DNA from: Anaerolineae bacterium
GTDB lineage: Bacteria > Chloroflexota > Anaerolineae > 4572-78 > J111
DNA length: 50,141 nt
NCBI GenBank assembly: GCA_016931895.1
Contig: JAFGDY010000128.1
Span: 1-50,141, forward strand
Reading direction: 5' to 3'
The notes under the pieces: generated by a model
Databases searched by the model: none
The model's input: only the letters and a program-made list of their open reading frames with translations
What the model was told of the DNA's origin: nothing
Program-made: the position numbers and the translations under genes
Shown: piece by piece, positions 8,251 to 16,404 of the stretch
Layout of the letters: every line of letters starts with the position of its first letter
Position numbering within the stretch: the first letter of the stretch is position 1

Positions 8251-9486
8251 TCAGAGAGGCAAGGTAAAAACAAAGCGACTGCCTTCGCCGCCCTGGCCGG
8301 GTTCTACCCAAATCCGCCCCCCGTGCGCCTCCACGGCTAACCGGCAAAAGGCCAGGCCCAGGCCAAAGCCTTTTCTGGTATTACTTCCGGCCACCTGGGC
8401 AAAACGTTCAAAGATTCGTTCCCGATCCGCGGGGGGAATACCCGGGCCGGTATCGGTGATGCTTACCTGGATATATCCATTTTTTGGTTCCGCCACCACC
8501 CCGATATGCCCATTTTTGGGCGTATACTTAATGGCATTGCCAATCAAGTTAGCCAAAACCCGGATGATTTTCTCCTCATCGGCCATTACGGGCGGTAAGT
8601 CGGCGGGAACAATAGTCTCCAGGGTAACGTTTGCTTCCAGCGGGACAATCGGCCTGTTTATGGCATCGGTAATGAGTTGGGCCAAATCCAGCTCGTCCAA
8701 CTCCAATTCCACTTCACCAGATTCCATCCGGGCAATGTCTAATAGAGAGTCCACCAGGAGCTGCATGTGGCCACAGGTTGAATTGGCCAGATTGAGCAGC
8801 GATTGGTTAGCCTCCAGCACCTCTTTGGGCAGCACCATTTCCAGGAGGTTGACGATCCCCAGCAGGCTGGAGATGGGATGGCGCAAATCGTGGACAATGA
8901 GGTCGGTGGTTTCCTGGCGTAGTTGTTGGAGTTCCAGTAAATGCTGTTTTTCGGTTTGCAATTCGGAAACCTGTTTGCTCAGGCGGTCTTCGGCCCGCAG
9001 ACCGGCGTCGCGGGCATTGTCGGCGGCTCGCAGCCGGGCGCTGAGCGTGCTCAAAATCCCCATCCCCACCGCAGAGTTGCTGCTCAATAGTTGCTTAAAA
9101 TCTTGGCGCGTGATGCGCAAAAGGCGGGTATCTTCCAGGGCAATCACCGAGGCGGAACGGGGTTGGTCTTCTAACAGAGCCATTTCCCCCACAATCTCTC
9201 CTGGCCCCCGATAACCCAATACAATTGGCGACTCCGGGTTTCCTTTGACCACCGCCACCCGTCCAGACCAGATAATGTACATGGCGTTGCCAACATCGCC
9301 CTCGGCAAAAATTACTGCCCCCCGGGGATAGTGCTGTTCGGTCATCAACGCATCCACTACCTCCCGGCCTGCCGCCGCTAACTGGCGTAAAAAGGGGGAG
9401 TCCAACTTTACCCTTGATTCTGGAGCAATAGGGCTGGTGTCAATCAGGCGATCAATCTCTTGGGGGGTCAACGTTTGCGTTGTCAT
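8251..9486 (-). CDS. Sensor histidine kinase with N-terminal cyclic-nucleotide-binding domain
   Basis: The 411-aa protein has three parts. Residues about 28-145 are a cNMP-binding/CRP-like domain (PRGAVIFAEGD, GEIVGEMALLEDQPRSASV as phosphate-binding cassette). A coiled-coil linker (about 150-195) follows, then a HisKA helix with H199 in HDLRHPISSLLG. The C-terminal HATPase has the N-box NLIGNAIKYTPKNG, the G1 box DTGPGIPP and the G2 box GFGLGLAF. There is no transmembrane segment and no receiver domain, so it is a cytoplasmic kinase whose partner is encoded elsewhere. A large cyclase-domain protein is encoded just upstream on the same strand, making cAMP/cGMP control of this kinase plausible but unproven. 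Confidence 0.9.
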   Translation of the reverse strand: MTTQTLTPQEIDRLIDTSPIAPESRVKLDSPFLRQLAAAGREVVDALMTEQHYPRGAVIFAEGDVGNAMYIIWSGRVAVVKGNPESPIVLGYRGPGEIVGEMALLEDQPRSASVIALEDTRLLRITRQDFKQLLSSNSAVGMGILSTLSARLRAADNARDAGLRAEDRLSKQVSELQTEKQHLLELQQLRQETTDLIVHDLRHPISSLLGIVNLLEMVLPKEVLEANQSLLNLANSTCGHMQLLVDSLLDIARMESGEVELELDELDLAQLITDAINRPIVPLEANVTLETIVPADLPPVMADEEKIIRVLANLIGNAIKYTPKNGHIGVVAEPKNGYIQVSITDTGPGIPPADRERIFERFAQVAGSNTRKGFGLGLAFCRLAVEAHGGRIWVEPGQGGEGSRFVFTLPL

Positions 9487-9588
9487 TACCTAATTTCTTC
9501 CATATTCTCTGCTACAAATACGCCTATTTACTATTTTACTTTAACAGATTATCAAGATAATGACAATAGAGTAAAAAGTCCCACAAAA

Positions 9589-10131
9589 TTAGTCGTGTAT
9601 TGTGCCGTTGGGCATGGTGGTTTGGGCCAGGCTTTCGGCAATGCTCAGTTGCTCGCCGGTGATATTGGCCTCGGTTAAGTTGGCTGCGGCCAGATTGGCC
9701 CCGCCGGTATTGGCCCCAATCAGGGACGCTTCACTGAGATTAGCTCCCCTCAAATCAGCCCGGAATAGATTACCCCCCCGCAGGTTGGCCCGGCTTAAAT
9801 CCGCTCCGCGCAGGTCGGCCCCCCGCAGATTGACCCGTCGCAGGTCGGCGGCAACCAGGTTGGCTTCCCTCAAATTGGCCCTGAATAGATTGGCCTGGCT
9901 CAAATTGGCCTGGCTCAAATTGGCCTGGCTCAAATTGGCCTCGCGCAAGTAGGCCCGGCTCAGGTCCGCGCGTCTCAAATTTGATTGGGCCAGGTTGGCG
10001 CCTTGCAGGTAAACCCGGCGCAAGTTGATTTCACTTAGATCAAGGTTCTGCAAATTGGCGTTCCGCAGGTTGGGTATTTCCCCTCTGGCGCGGGCCTTTT
10101 TGATAACGCGCATCACTTGCTCACGTTTCAT
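9589..10131 (-). CDS. Pentapeptide-repeat protein
   Basis: This 180-aa protein starts with a short basic helix (about 20 residues) and then runs as A(N/D)Lxx pentapeptides almost to the end, predicting a right-handed quadrilateral beta helix. At the DNA level part of the repeat is a nearly perfect 15-bp tandem (9886-9945). Its ATG lies inside the last codons of the giant cyclase gene (11-nt overlap), so the two are probably translated together. Function is unknown; some pentapeptide proteins mimic DNA and inhibit gyrase, but nothing here points to that specifically. Confidence 0.85.
   Translation of the reverse strand: MKREQVMRVIKKARARGEIPNLRNANLQNLDLSEINLRRVYLQGANLAQSNLRRADLSRAYLREANLSQANLSQANLSQANLFRANLREANLVAADLRRVNLRGADLRGADLSRANLRGGNLFRADLRGANLSEASLIGANTGGANLAAANLTEANITGEQLSIAESLAQTTMPNGTIHD
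9886..9945. repeat. 15-bp tandem repeat inside the pentapeptide gene
   Basis: Four units close to CAAATTGGCCTGGCT encode successive LSQAN pentapeptides. The low divergence suggests recent slippage or recombination within the gene. Confidence 0.75.
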
Positions 10132-13100
10132 AATCTACTCTTTTACCCAGCAATAACAATTTGCCGGTGGAGATGGATCGCTTCCGAAATTTGCGCTGCC
10201 AAACCTGATTACTGAGGCGAGCGGTTTGTTCCTGGAGAATGGCATGAGCTGTTTCCAGAATGGCCTGGGCCTGCTCAACCAACGCCGGATTGTCCTGGGC
10301 GGCTGTTTCCAGCACCCGGTAAAGGGTCAAATAAACTTGAAAAGGGTTGTCAAGGCCGGCCGGTTCGTTAGCCTTGAGCCAGGCCAAAATTTCTTCTCCG
10401 TAGGCTAAAGCCAGGTCCAAGTCGTCCTGTTCCAGGGCCAGCCGGGCCAGACCGGCCAGGGCATCTATGGCCGGTCCGGGTTGATTCATTTGGCGGCGCA
10501 GGTTTAGGAGGTGGTTGTAAGTGGTGGACGCAGCCTGCCATTGGCCCAGTTCAACCTGGGCATGGCCTAAATAGGTGAGGCTATAACCCTGGCCTGCCCG
10601 GCAGCCAATTTTCTGTTGAATAGCCAAAGCCATCTGGCAATATCTATAGGCGGTTTGATGATCGCCTGAATGGTAATAGACAAAACCAAACTTGCCCAGG
10701 GAATCGGCCTGGCCGGCCTGGCTGCCAAGTTCTTCGCGCAGGTCAAGCGAGGGCGATAAATAGCTGCGGGCAGTAGGATAGTCGCCCAGATAACCGTAAA
10801 GCAGGCCAAGATTACTGAGGGCGCCGGCTAGAGTTTCTCTATCGCCAATTTCGGAAGCAGTATCCAGAACCTGCTCAAAATAATCCCGCGCGGCCTCATA
10901 ATCGCCCTGGCGCAGGTAAAGAACGCCCACCGCCAGCAGAGACTTCACTTCGCCTTGTTGGTGGCCGATGGTGTAATGAAGGGGGATAGCCTGCTCAAAG
11001 TAATCCCGCGCGGCCTGGTAGCAACCCAGGTGATATTGAATGAGGCCAAGCAAGTGTAGATTATCAGCTTGGGCGGGATGGTGGTGATGGGCGCGACAGA
11101 AGGCCAGGGCTTGCTGGCAATAACCTCGAGCGGTGGGGTAGTCGCCCTGGAGCATGCAGAGCGTGCCAAGCCGGTATAACACCTCCGCTTCAAGGCAGCG
11201 ACTGGGGTTGTTTTGGGCCAGGGCCAGGGCTTGATCCAGTTTCTTACCGGCCGCTTCATAATTACCCTGGTGATAGAGGGCGCTGCCCCAGGCCAGGTAA
11301 GCTCTGGCTTCACCGGCCACATCTTCAATTTGTTTGGCCTGGGCTACGGTTTGTTGGGCCGCGGCCAGGGCCAGAGCGTAGTTGCCGGTGACTTCGGCAT
11401 AACGCGCCTGCCGCAACATTACCTCGGTTTCCTGCCGGACATCTTTTAACGCTTTGGCCAATGCCGCCAGTGCGGCGATATCTTCGGCCTGCGCTTCTCG
11501 GCTGCCCAGGCGGTTGTATACTGTTTCGCGGGCCAGCAGCAGTTTGTAACGTTCTGCCGTTTCACTATGCGGGGTCAGGTTCAGGGCGCGATTGAGGTAG
11601 CTCAAGGCTTCGGCATTGGCAAATTGGGCGGCTGATTGTAAGCCCAGCAGGGCGGCGTAATGCCTTTCTCGCGCTTCATCTTCGGCTTGGTGCCAGTGAT
11701 AGACCAGCAGGGCGTAACAGGAGGCGAGTGGATCAGCCGCGGAAACCGGTGGAAAAGTCAAATTGGCGCCGGAGTCTGGGCCGGGCAGGGTTTCATCAGG
11801 ATGAAGCATCGGGGAGGGACCGTTGCCGGGGGGCTGCGTTTTGCCGTAAGTCTGCTCATACCACTGCGCCACCGTGCGATGCAATCGCCGGCGCCGGTCA
11901 AAAAGTAGGGATTGATAGGTGACTTCCTGGATAAGGCTGTGCTTAAAACAATAGGTCAGGTCTGGCTCCGGGTTTGCCGGTTGGATAAATTCCAGGTAAA
12001 TTAGTTCATACAGGTGGGTTTTTAAGGAACGTTCGTTTATGTCTAAATGCTGGCGTAAGGTATCGCGCAGGGTGGTGTAGGCAAATGTGTAACCGATCAC
12101 GGCGGCCACTCTGAGCATAAGTTGTTCTTCTGGCGGCAGCCGGTCTATCCGGGAAAGAATGGTGCTCTGGATGGTGGTTGGCAAAATCTGAACGGCCTGG
12201 TCCAGGTCGCCGCTGATCAGGCAGCGGGTTTTGCCGGCAGCGCCTGTGGAGGCGGGCAGGGCTTTGAGGGTGATAAAACCATCATTATACAGCGCATAAA
12301 TCAGTTCTTCGGCAAAAAAGGGATTGCCGCCCGCCCGTTTTTGCACCAGTTCGGCCACGGCTTCAGGCAGTTCGTTGCCGGTGAGGTCCAGTTTGGCGGC
12401 GGCCAGGGCCAGGGTATCCTCTGCCGAAAGAGGAGCCAGACGCAAATGTTCTGTTTCGGCCATTCCGGCCAGGGTGAGCAGTTCCATTGAGGTGGCGCTG
12501 CCTTCCAGAGGGCGCATGGCCAAAACCATAAATAGCGGCAATTGCTCGGACGACAAAAGCCAGGCTGTCTGTGCGGCCAGGTCCCAGGAAGCCGGATCGA
12601 GCCAGTGGCTATCTTCAAGAATAAGGGCCAGCGGTTGTTTTATGGCCCAGGCTCGCAGCAGCATGAGCAGCAGCACAAGCAAACTCTCATGCCGCGCTTT
12701 GGCCTTGAGCGAGGCGGTGAGTTCATTTTCCGGGAAATTCAAGGGCAACACATCGTTTAACAGGGGCAGATATTGCCCAAATTCGGGCGCGGCTTCATTC
12801 ACGTGGGCCTGAACCCGGCTTTGCTGCTCAGTAATGTCGTCAATACCCGGTAAATCAAAATAAGTGTAAAAAATGTTTTGCCAGGCATGGTAGGGCGTTT
12901 CTTGTTCAAAACTGTGTCCCTGGCCGATCAGGGGCTTCGGGCCGCGTTCTAATGCCAACCGGACCAACGTTTCTACCAGACGTGACTTGCCAATCCCGGC
13001 TTCCCCTTCAATCACGGTGATGTAACTGCGGCCTGTTTGGAGCACCCGGTCCAGACAAGAGGTCAGTTTGGCCAGTTCACTCCGGCGTCCTCGCAACTCA

Positions 13101-14434
13101 CCGGCGGGTTTGGCGGGCTGAGCAATGGCTTCCGGCTTTACCTGACCGGCCTGCCCCGCGCCACGGCTATGGTCAAGCGGACGATAGAGACGGACCGGCC
13201 CGGCTTTCCCCTTGACCTGCACCGGGGCCAGCGTTTCAAAGGTAATTTGATTACGGCTGTGGCGATAGGCTGCGTAATTGCAACAGATTCGGCCCGGGCC
13301 GGCTACCGTCATCAACCGCGCGGCCAGATTGACGGTATCGCCCATCACGGTGTATTCGCGCCGGGTTTCACTGCCCACCGGGCCGGCAAACACCCGGCCG
13401 GTAGTAACGCCAATGGATAACTGTAACTTATGTTCTGCGGCCAGCCCCTGTAAATCCAGGGCGCAGCGGACGGCTCGTTCGGCGTCGTCCTCATGGGCAT
13501 AGGGCGGCGCGCCAAACAGGAGCAGAAAAACAGTGCCCTTGTCGTCTACGGTCAGGCGGGTCAGGCTGCCCTGGTAATGATGAATGATTTCCTGCACGCC
13601 CCGCACCAGGGCGTGCAGTTTTTGGATGGCCTGGGGCTGCGCGTAATCAAGTTTATTGACGCCCACAAAGAGCACGCTCATGGGGCGCAAGGTAGCCAGC
13701 CAATGATGTAGGCCCTGATCCAGCCAGCCCAACACGGGCGTGGGCACATAACATCGTAAGGCTTGTTCCACTCTGATTGTATCTTGAATAGAAGTCCAAT
13801 CTGGCCTGGGCAGCGAACGAGGTGAAACTGCGCCGGGAGCGATGATGGCGCTGGCTTCCGGGCTAAGCACAATCTGGCTTTGAGCGGCTTGATGTTCGGC
13901 CTGGGCCGCCTGGCGCAGCGCATCTCCGGCAATAATGTACTCCCAACGATTGGAAACCCCACCCACACAAGCGGCTACAATTTCCCCGGCCCCAAGGCCA
14001 ATTTTCATGGCCAGCGTCACCAGGCCAACGCTGCTTTCCATCACGCTAAACTCGTCCATCACCGATTGCATGGTTTCAGCCGTTTGTTTGGCCCGCCGGG
14101 TGGCTGTGGCTAACGCTTCATCCACAGCGGGAAACATTGCGGTCAGGGAATCGCCGCCAAATTTGATCACCTCCCCCCCTTCGGCCTCGATGAAGGCAAT
14201 CATCCAACTGAAGTAGCGGTTGAGCAGGCGCGTTAACTCTTCCGGCCCTTCTGAACCTTTTTGGCCCAGCGCCTCGGTGAGGGGAGTGAAGCCCGAAATA
14301 TCGGCAAAGAGAATGGCCGCAGAGAATCGCTCGGCAGTGGCAGCCGAGGGTGGCGTAGGGGCGCGATCGGCCAACACATTACGCACAATATTGGGGGGCA
14401 CATACGCCGCGATGCTTTGCAATAAGTCAAACAT
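10121..14434 (-). CDS. Twin class III cyclase domains + AAA ATPase + TPR protein (soluble adenylyl cyclase-like)
   Basis: The 1437-aa protein has the domain order of mammalian soluble adenylyl cyclase. C1 (about 37-195) has both metal-binding aspartates, D45 in FADISGF and D95 in FGGDS, but its GDALRQAAQ segment lacks the usual Asn/Arg. C2 (about 250-410) has lost the metal aspartates (FVGVNKL and DDKGTVFLLLFG) but keeps N369 and R373 in GDTVNLAARL. The two domains therefore look complementary, with one composite active site. Next comes an ATPase domain with Walker A GEAGIGKS (477-484) and a GRRSEL start, then TPR units from about 970 to 1390 (many GDYxxAxxYxxQAL motifs). No membrane segment is seen. 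Product (cAMP or cGMP) is not proven. The gene overlaps the pentapeptide gene by 11 nt. Confidence 0.9.
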   Translation of the reverse strand: MFDLLQSIAAYVPPNIVRNVLADRAPTPPSAATAERFSAAILFADISGFTPLTEALGQKGSEGPEELTRLLNRYFSWMIAFIEAEGGEVIKFGGDSLTAMFPAVDEALATATRRAKQTAETMQSVMDEFSVMESSVGLVTLAMKIGLGAGEIVAACVGGVSNRWEYIIAGDALRQAAQAEHQAAQSQIVLSPEASAIIAPGAVSPRSLPRPDWTSIQDTIRVEQALRCYVPTPVLGWLDQGLHHWLATLRPMSVLFVGVNKLDYAQPQAIQKLHALVRGVQEIIHHYQGSLTRLTVDDKGTVFLLLFGAPPYAHEDDAERAVRCALDLQGLAAEHKLQLSIGVTTGRVFAGPVGSETRREYTVMGDTVNLAARLMTVAGPGRICCNYAAYRHSRNQITFETLAPVQVKGKAGPVRLYRPLDHSRGAGQAGQVKPEAIAQPAKPAGELRGRRSELAKLTSCLDRVLQTGRSYITVIEGEAGIGKSRLVETLVRLALERGPKPLIGQGHSFEQETPYHAWQNIFYTYFDLPGIDDITEQQSRVQAHVNEAAPEFGQYLPLLNDVLPLNFPENELTASLKAKARHESLLVLLLMLLRAWAIKQPLALILEDSHWLDPASWDLAAQTAWLLSSEQLPLFMVLAMRPLEGSATSMELLTLAGMAETEHLRLAPLSAEDTLALAAAKLDLTGNELPEAVAELVQKRAGGNPFFAEELIYALYNDGFITLKALPASTGAAGKTRCLISGDLDQAVQILPTTIQSTILSRIDRLPPEEQLMLRVAAVIGYTFAYTTLRDTLRQHLDINERSLKTHLYELIYLEFIQPANPEPDLTYCFKHSLIQEVTYQSLLFDRRRRLHRTVAQWYEQTYGKTQPPGNGPSPMLHPDETLPGPDSGANLTFPPVSAADPLASCYALLVYHWHQAEDEARERHYAALLGLQSAAQFANAEALSYLNRALNLTPHSETAERYKLLLARETVYNRLGSREAQAEDIAALAALAKALKDVRQETEVMLRQARYAEVTGNYALALAAAQQTVAQAKQIEDVAGEARAYLAWGSALYHQGNYEAAGKKLDQALALAQNNPSRCLEAEVLYRLGTLCMLQGDYPTARGYCQQALAFCRAHHHHPAQADNLHLLGLIQYHLGCYQAARDYFEQAIPLHYTIGHQQGEVKSLLAVGVLYLRQGDYEAARDYFEQVLDTASEIGDRETLAGALSNLGLLYGYLGDYPTARSYLSPSLDLREELGSQAGQADSLGKFGFVYYHSGDHQTAYRYCQMALAIQQKIGCRAGQGYSLTYLGHAQVELGQWQAASTTYNHLLNLRRQMNQPGPAIDALAGLARLALEQDDLDLALAYGEEILAWLKANEPAGLDNPFQVYLTLYRVLETAAQDNPALVEQAQAILETAHAILQEQTARLSNQVWQRKFRKRSISTGKLLLLGKRVDYET

Positions 14435-14590
14435 TGTCCAGTTTTATTAAGATTCTGATTACGCCCAGGTTGGCGGCCCCTGACTGTTAAAAGTATATCA
14501 TGGTGGGGCCGGTCAGGCTATCATATCTTTTTCCTAGTCCGGCGCAAATCCGAAAATAGACTCGCTTGACCATGCAAGTTGTTAATTCCC

Positions 14591-14599
14591 TGCTATAAT
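14591..14599 (+). promoter_or_regulatory. Extended -10 promoter of msrA
   Basis: TGCTATAAT, a consensus -10 (14594-14599) with the TGn extension. No good -35 hexamer is seen at 16-18 bp, as expected for extended -10 promoters. It lies 59 bp before the msrA start. Confidence 0.6.
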
Positions 14600-14658
14600 T
14601 ACAAAAGTCAATATAGAGGCCAATGGGCCAAAAAACTTAAAAAGTATTGGGGGATTTT

Positions 14659-15207
14659 ATGTCGAAACAATTTGAGGTAGCAACATTTGGGGGAGGATGT
14701 TTCTGGTGCGTTGAAGCCGTTTTTCAGGATTTGCAAGGTGTGCAACAGGTAGTTTCAGGCTATGCCGGGGGTGTAATCGAGAATCCAACCTACCAACAGG
14801 TTTGTACCGGCACCACCGGCCACGCCGAAGTGATTCAGATTACGTTTGACCCTGAAGTGATTTCTTATGAAGATTTGCTTTACGTATTTTGGCGCACCCA
14901 CAACCCCACTACCCTGAACCGGCAGGGGGCCGACGTGGGCACGCAGTATCGCTCCATTATTCTCTATCACAATGAAGCGCAAAAAGCCATAGCCGAAAAA
15001 TCCCGGCAAAAAACCAACGCTTCCAGCTTATGGCCCGATCCCATTGTGACGGAGATTGCGCCCCTGGCCGAGTTCTACCCGGCCGAAACGTATCACCAGA
15101 ACTATTACCGCAGCAATCCTCACCAGCCTTATTGTATGATGGTGATTGATCCCAAGGTAAAAAAGTTCAAAAAGGAATTCAAGGATAAACTAAAGGTGGC
15201 GGCCTAA
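14659..15207 (+). CDS. msrA: Peptide-methionine (S)-S-oxide reductase
   Basis: MsrA reduces the S-epimer of methionine sulfoxide in proteins. The 182-aa product has the family start VATFGGGCFWCVE with catalytic C14, then GYAGGVIENPTYQQVCTGTTGHAEV, QGADVGTQYRS, and the C-terminal AETYHQNYYRSNP. The ATG at 14659 was preferred over an upstream TTG because GGGGGA ends 4 bp before it. It stands alone between divergent neighbours with its own extended -10 promoter. MsrB is not fused and not nearby. Confidence 0.95.
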   Translation: MSKQFEVATFGGGCFWCVEAVFQDLQGVQQVVSGYAGGVIENPTYQQVCTGTTGHAEVIQITFDPEVISYEDLLYVFWRTHNPTTLNRQGADVGTQYRSIILYHNEAQKAIAEKSRQKTNASSLWPDPIVTEIAPLAEFYPAETYHQNYYRSNPHQPYCMMVIDPKVKKFKKEFKDKLKVAA

Positions 15208-15658
15208 AACTTGATTTGGGTAAAATATACCCTTGAGTCTCAAAAAAACGCCGGTTGAGCCGGTTGAAAGCGGCGTTTGAGCCGAATTCAGGGCTGTTCA
15301 ATTCTAAAAGATAGTGGCCCAAAACGCATATTTTTCAGACAGGATTCACAGGATTTAAAGATTTTTTGTGGTTATTCGCCTTGTAGATGATCGTTCCGGT
15401 TATTCAACCGGAATGGGTAAATACCGGGTTAACCCGGTCAAATATCCGGTTACAGTTTCAAAACTGTAACCATCAGGTGGAACAGGGGAATAATTACGAC
15501 TTTTTAAAAAACCACCACGACGCCAAGCACGCGAAGTAAAACCGGCTAAACATCTGGCTGTTCAAAATCTTGGCGTTTTTGGCGTTTTGGCGGTGTAGCT
15601 TCATTGGTAGTTTCCTGCTTCCCCGTAGCGGGAAACTACCCGTGGCCGGAGACCACTT
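15208..15658. repeat. Repeat-rich intergenic stretch between msrA and rnc
   Basis: No gene is seen in these 451 bp. From left to right it holds a dyad (AAACGCCG 15246-15253 with CGGCGTTT 15271-15278), then three close palindromes: TTCCGGTT/AACCGGAA (15394-15413), ACCGGGTTAACCCGGT (15423-15438), and an 11-bp perfect inverted repeat with a 2-nt loop (15448-15471). A longer element follows (about 15511-15597) with inverted ACGCCAAG/CTTGGCGT arms and repeated TTGGCGTTT. It resembles the widely dispersed 'DAKNAK-coding' type of repeat known from many genomes. The rnc leader hairpin comes last. Confidence 0.6.
15606..15640 (+). promoter_or_regulatory. Leader hairpin of rnc, possible RNase III autoregulatory site
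   Basis: GGTAGTTTCC (15606-15615) pairs with GGAAACTACC (15631-15640). The stem extends by UGCU/AGCG (one wobble) to 14 bp around a 7-nt loop. It ends 18 nt before the rnc start. Several bacteria autoregulate rnc by cleaving such leader stems; that role here is inferred. Confidence 0.5.
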
Positions 15659-16366
15659 ATGAGTGACATTGCCAACCTTGAACAAATCTTAAACTTGACC
15701 TTTTCCGACAGAGCCTTGTTACAACGCGCCCTCACCCATCGTTCTTACCTTAACGAAAATCCTGATTATCCCCTGGAAGACAACGAACGGCTGGAATTTT
15801 TGGGCGACGCCATCCTTGATTTTATCACCGGCGAATATTTATACCATCACTTTCCGGAAATGGCCGAAGGGCACCTAACTAATCTGCGTTCGGCCCTGGT
15901 GCGCACCGAAACCCTGGCCCGCTTTGCCACTGAACTCAATTTGGGAGAATATCTCTTTTTGGGTCGAGGCGAGGAAGAAGGCGGGGGACGCCAGCGCAAG
16001 GCGATTTTGTGTGATGCCTTTGAGGCCCTCATTGGCGCGGTCTACCTGGAATGGGGTCTGGATTGTTCTCGCCAGCTTGTGGTAAAAATGATAAAACCGG
16101 CCCTGGCCGAGATTTTGAGTTTTGACACCCACAAAGACCCCAAAAGCCGGTTACAAGAATTGGCGCAAAGCCACTATCAATTGACCCCCACCTACCGCAC
16201 CATTAAAGAGCAAGGGCCGGATCACGCCAAAGAGTTTACCGTGGAAGCCATGATTGGGAACAAAACCTACGGCCAGGGCACGGGCCTGAGCAAACAAACC
16301 GCCGCCCAGTCCGCCGCCGAACAAGCCCTGGAGAGATTAGAACAAGAATTGATGATGAAGGGTTAA
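15659..16366 (+). CDS. rnc: Ribonuclease III
   Basis: The 235-aa enzyme cleaves double-stranded RNA in rRNA maturation and mRNA turnover. The signature NERLEFLGDAILDF lies at residues 42-55, a second acidic group is in CDAFEALIGAVYLEWG, and the C-terminal double-stranded RNA-binding domain spans about 160-230 (DPKSRLQE..., ending GLSKQTAAQSAAEQAL). GGAG stands 7 bp before the ATG. A strong hairpin occupies the leader. The next gene is convergent. Confidence 0.95.
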   Translation: MSDIANLEQILNLTFSDRALLQRALTHRSYLNENPDYPLEDNERLEFLGDAILDFITGEYLYHHFPEMAEGHLTNLRSALVRTETLARFATELNLGEYLFLGRGEEEGGGRQRKAILCDAFEALIGAVYLEWGLDCSRQLVVKMIKPALAEILSFDTHKDPKSRLQELAQSHYQLTPTYRTIKEQGPDHAKEFTVEAMIGNKTYGQGTGLSKQTAAQSAAEQALERLEQELMMKG

Positions 16367-16404
16367 GGCCCAACCGGTTCCTTGATGCCCGTACCAAAGG
16401 CATT

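Noticed and set aside
9886-9945. Regular 15-bp repeats that could suggest a small CRISPR-like array
   Set aside because: No spacers; the units are contiguous and encode pentapeptides in frame.
15246-15278. Dyad after msrA as its terminator
   Set aside because: The U-run is on the minus strand only, so it does not fit termination of msrA; listed only as part of the intergenic repeat stretch.
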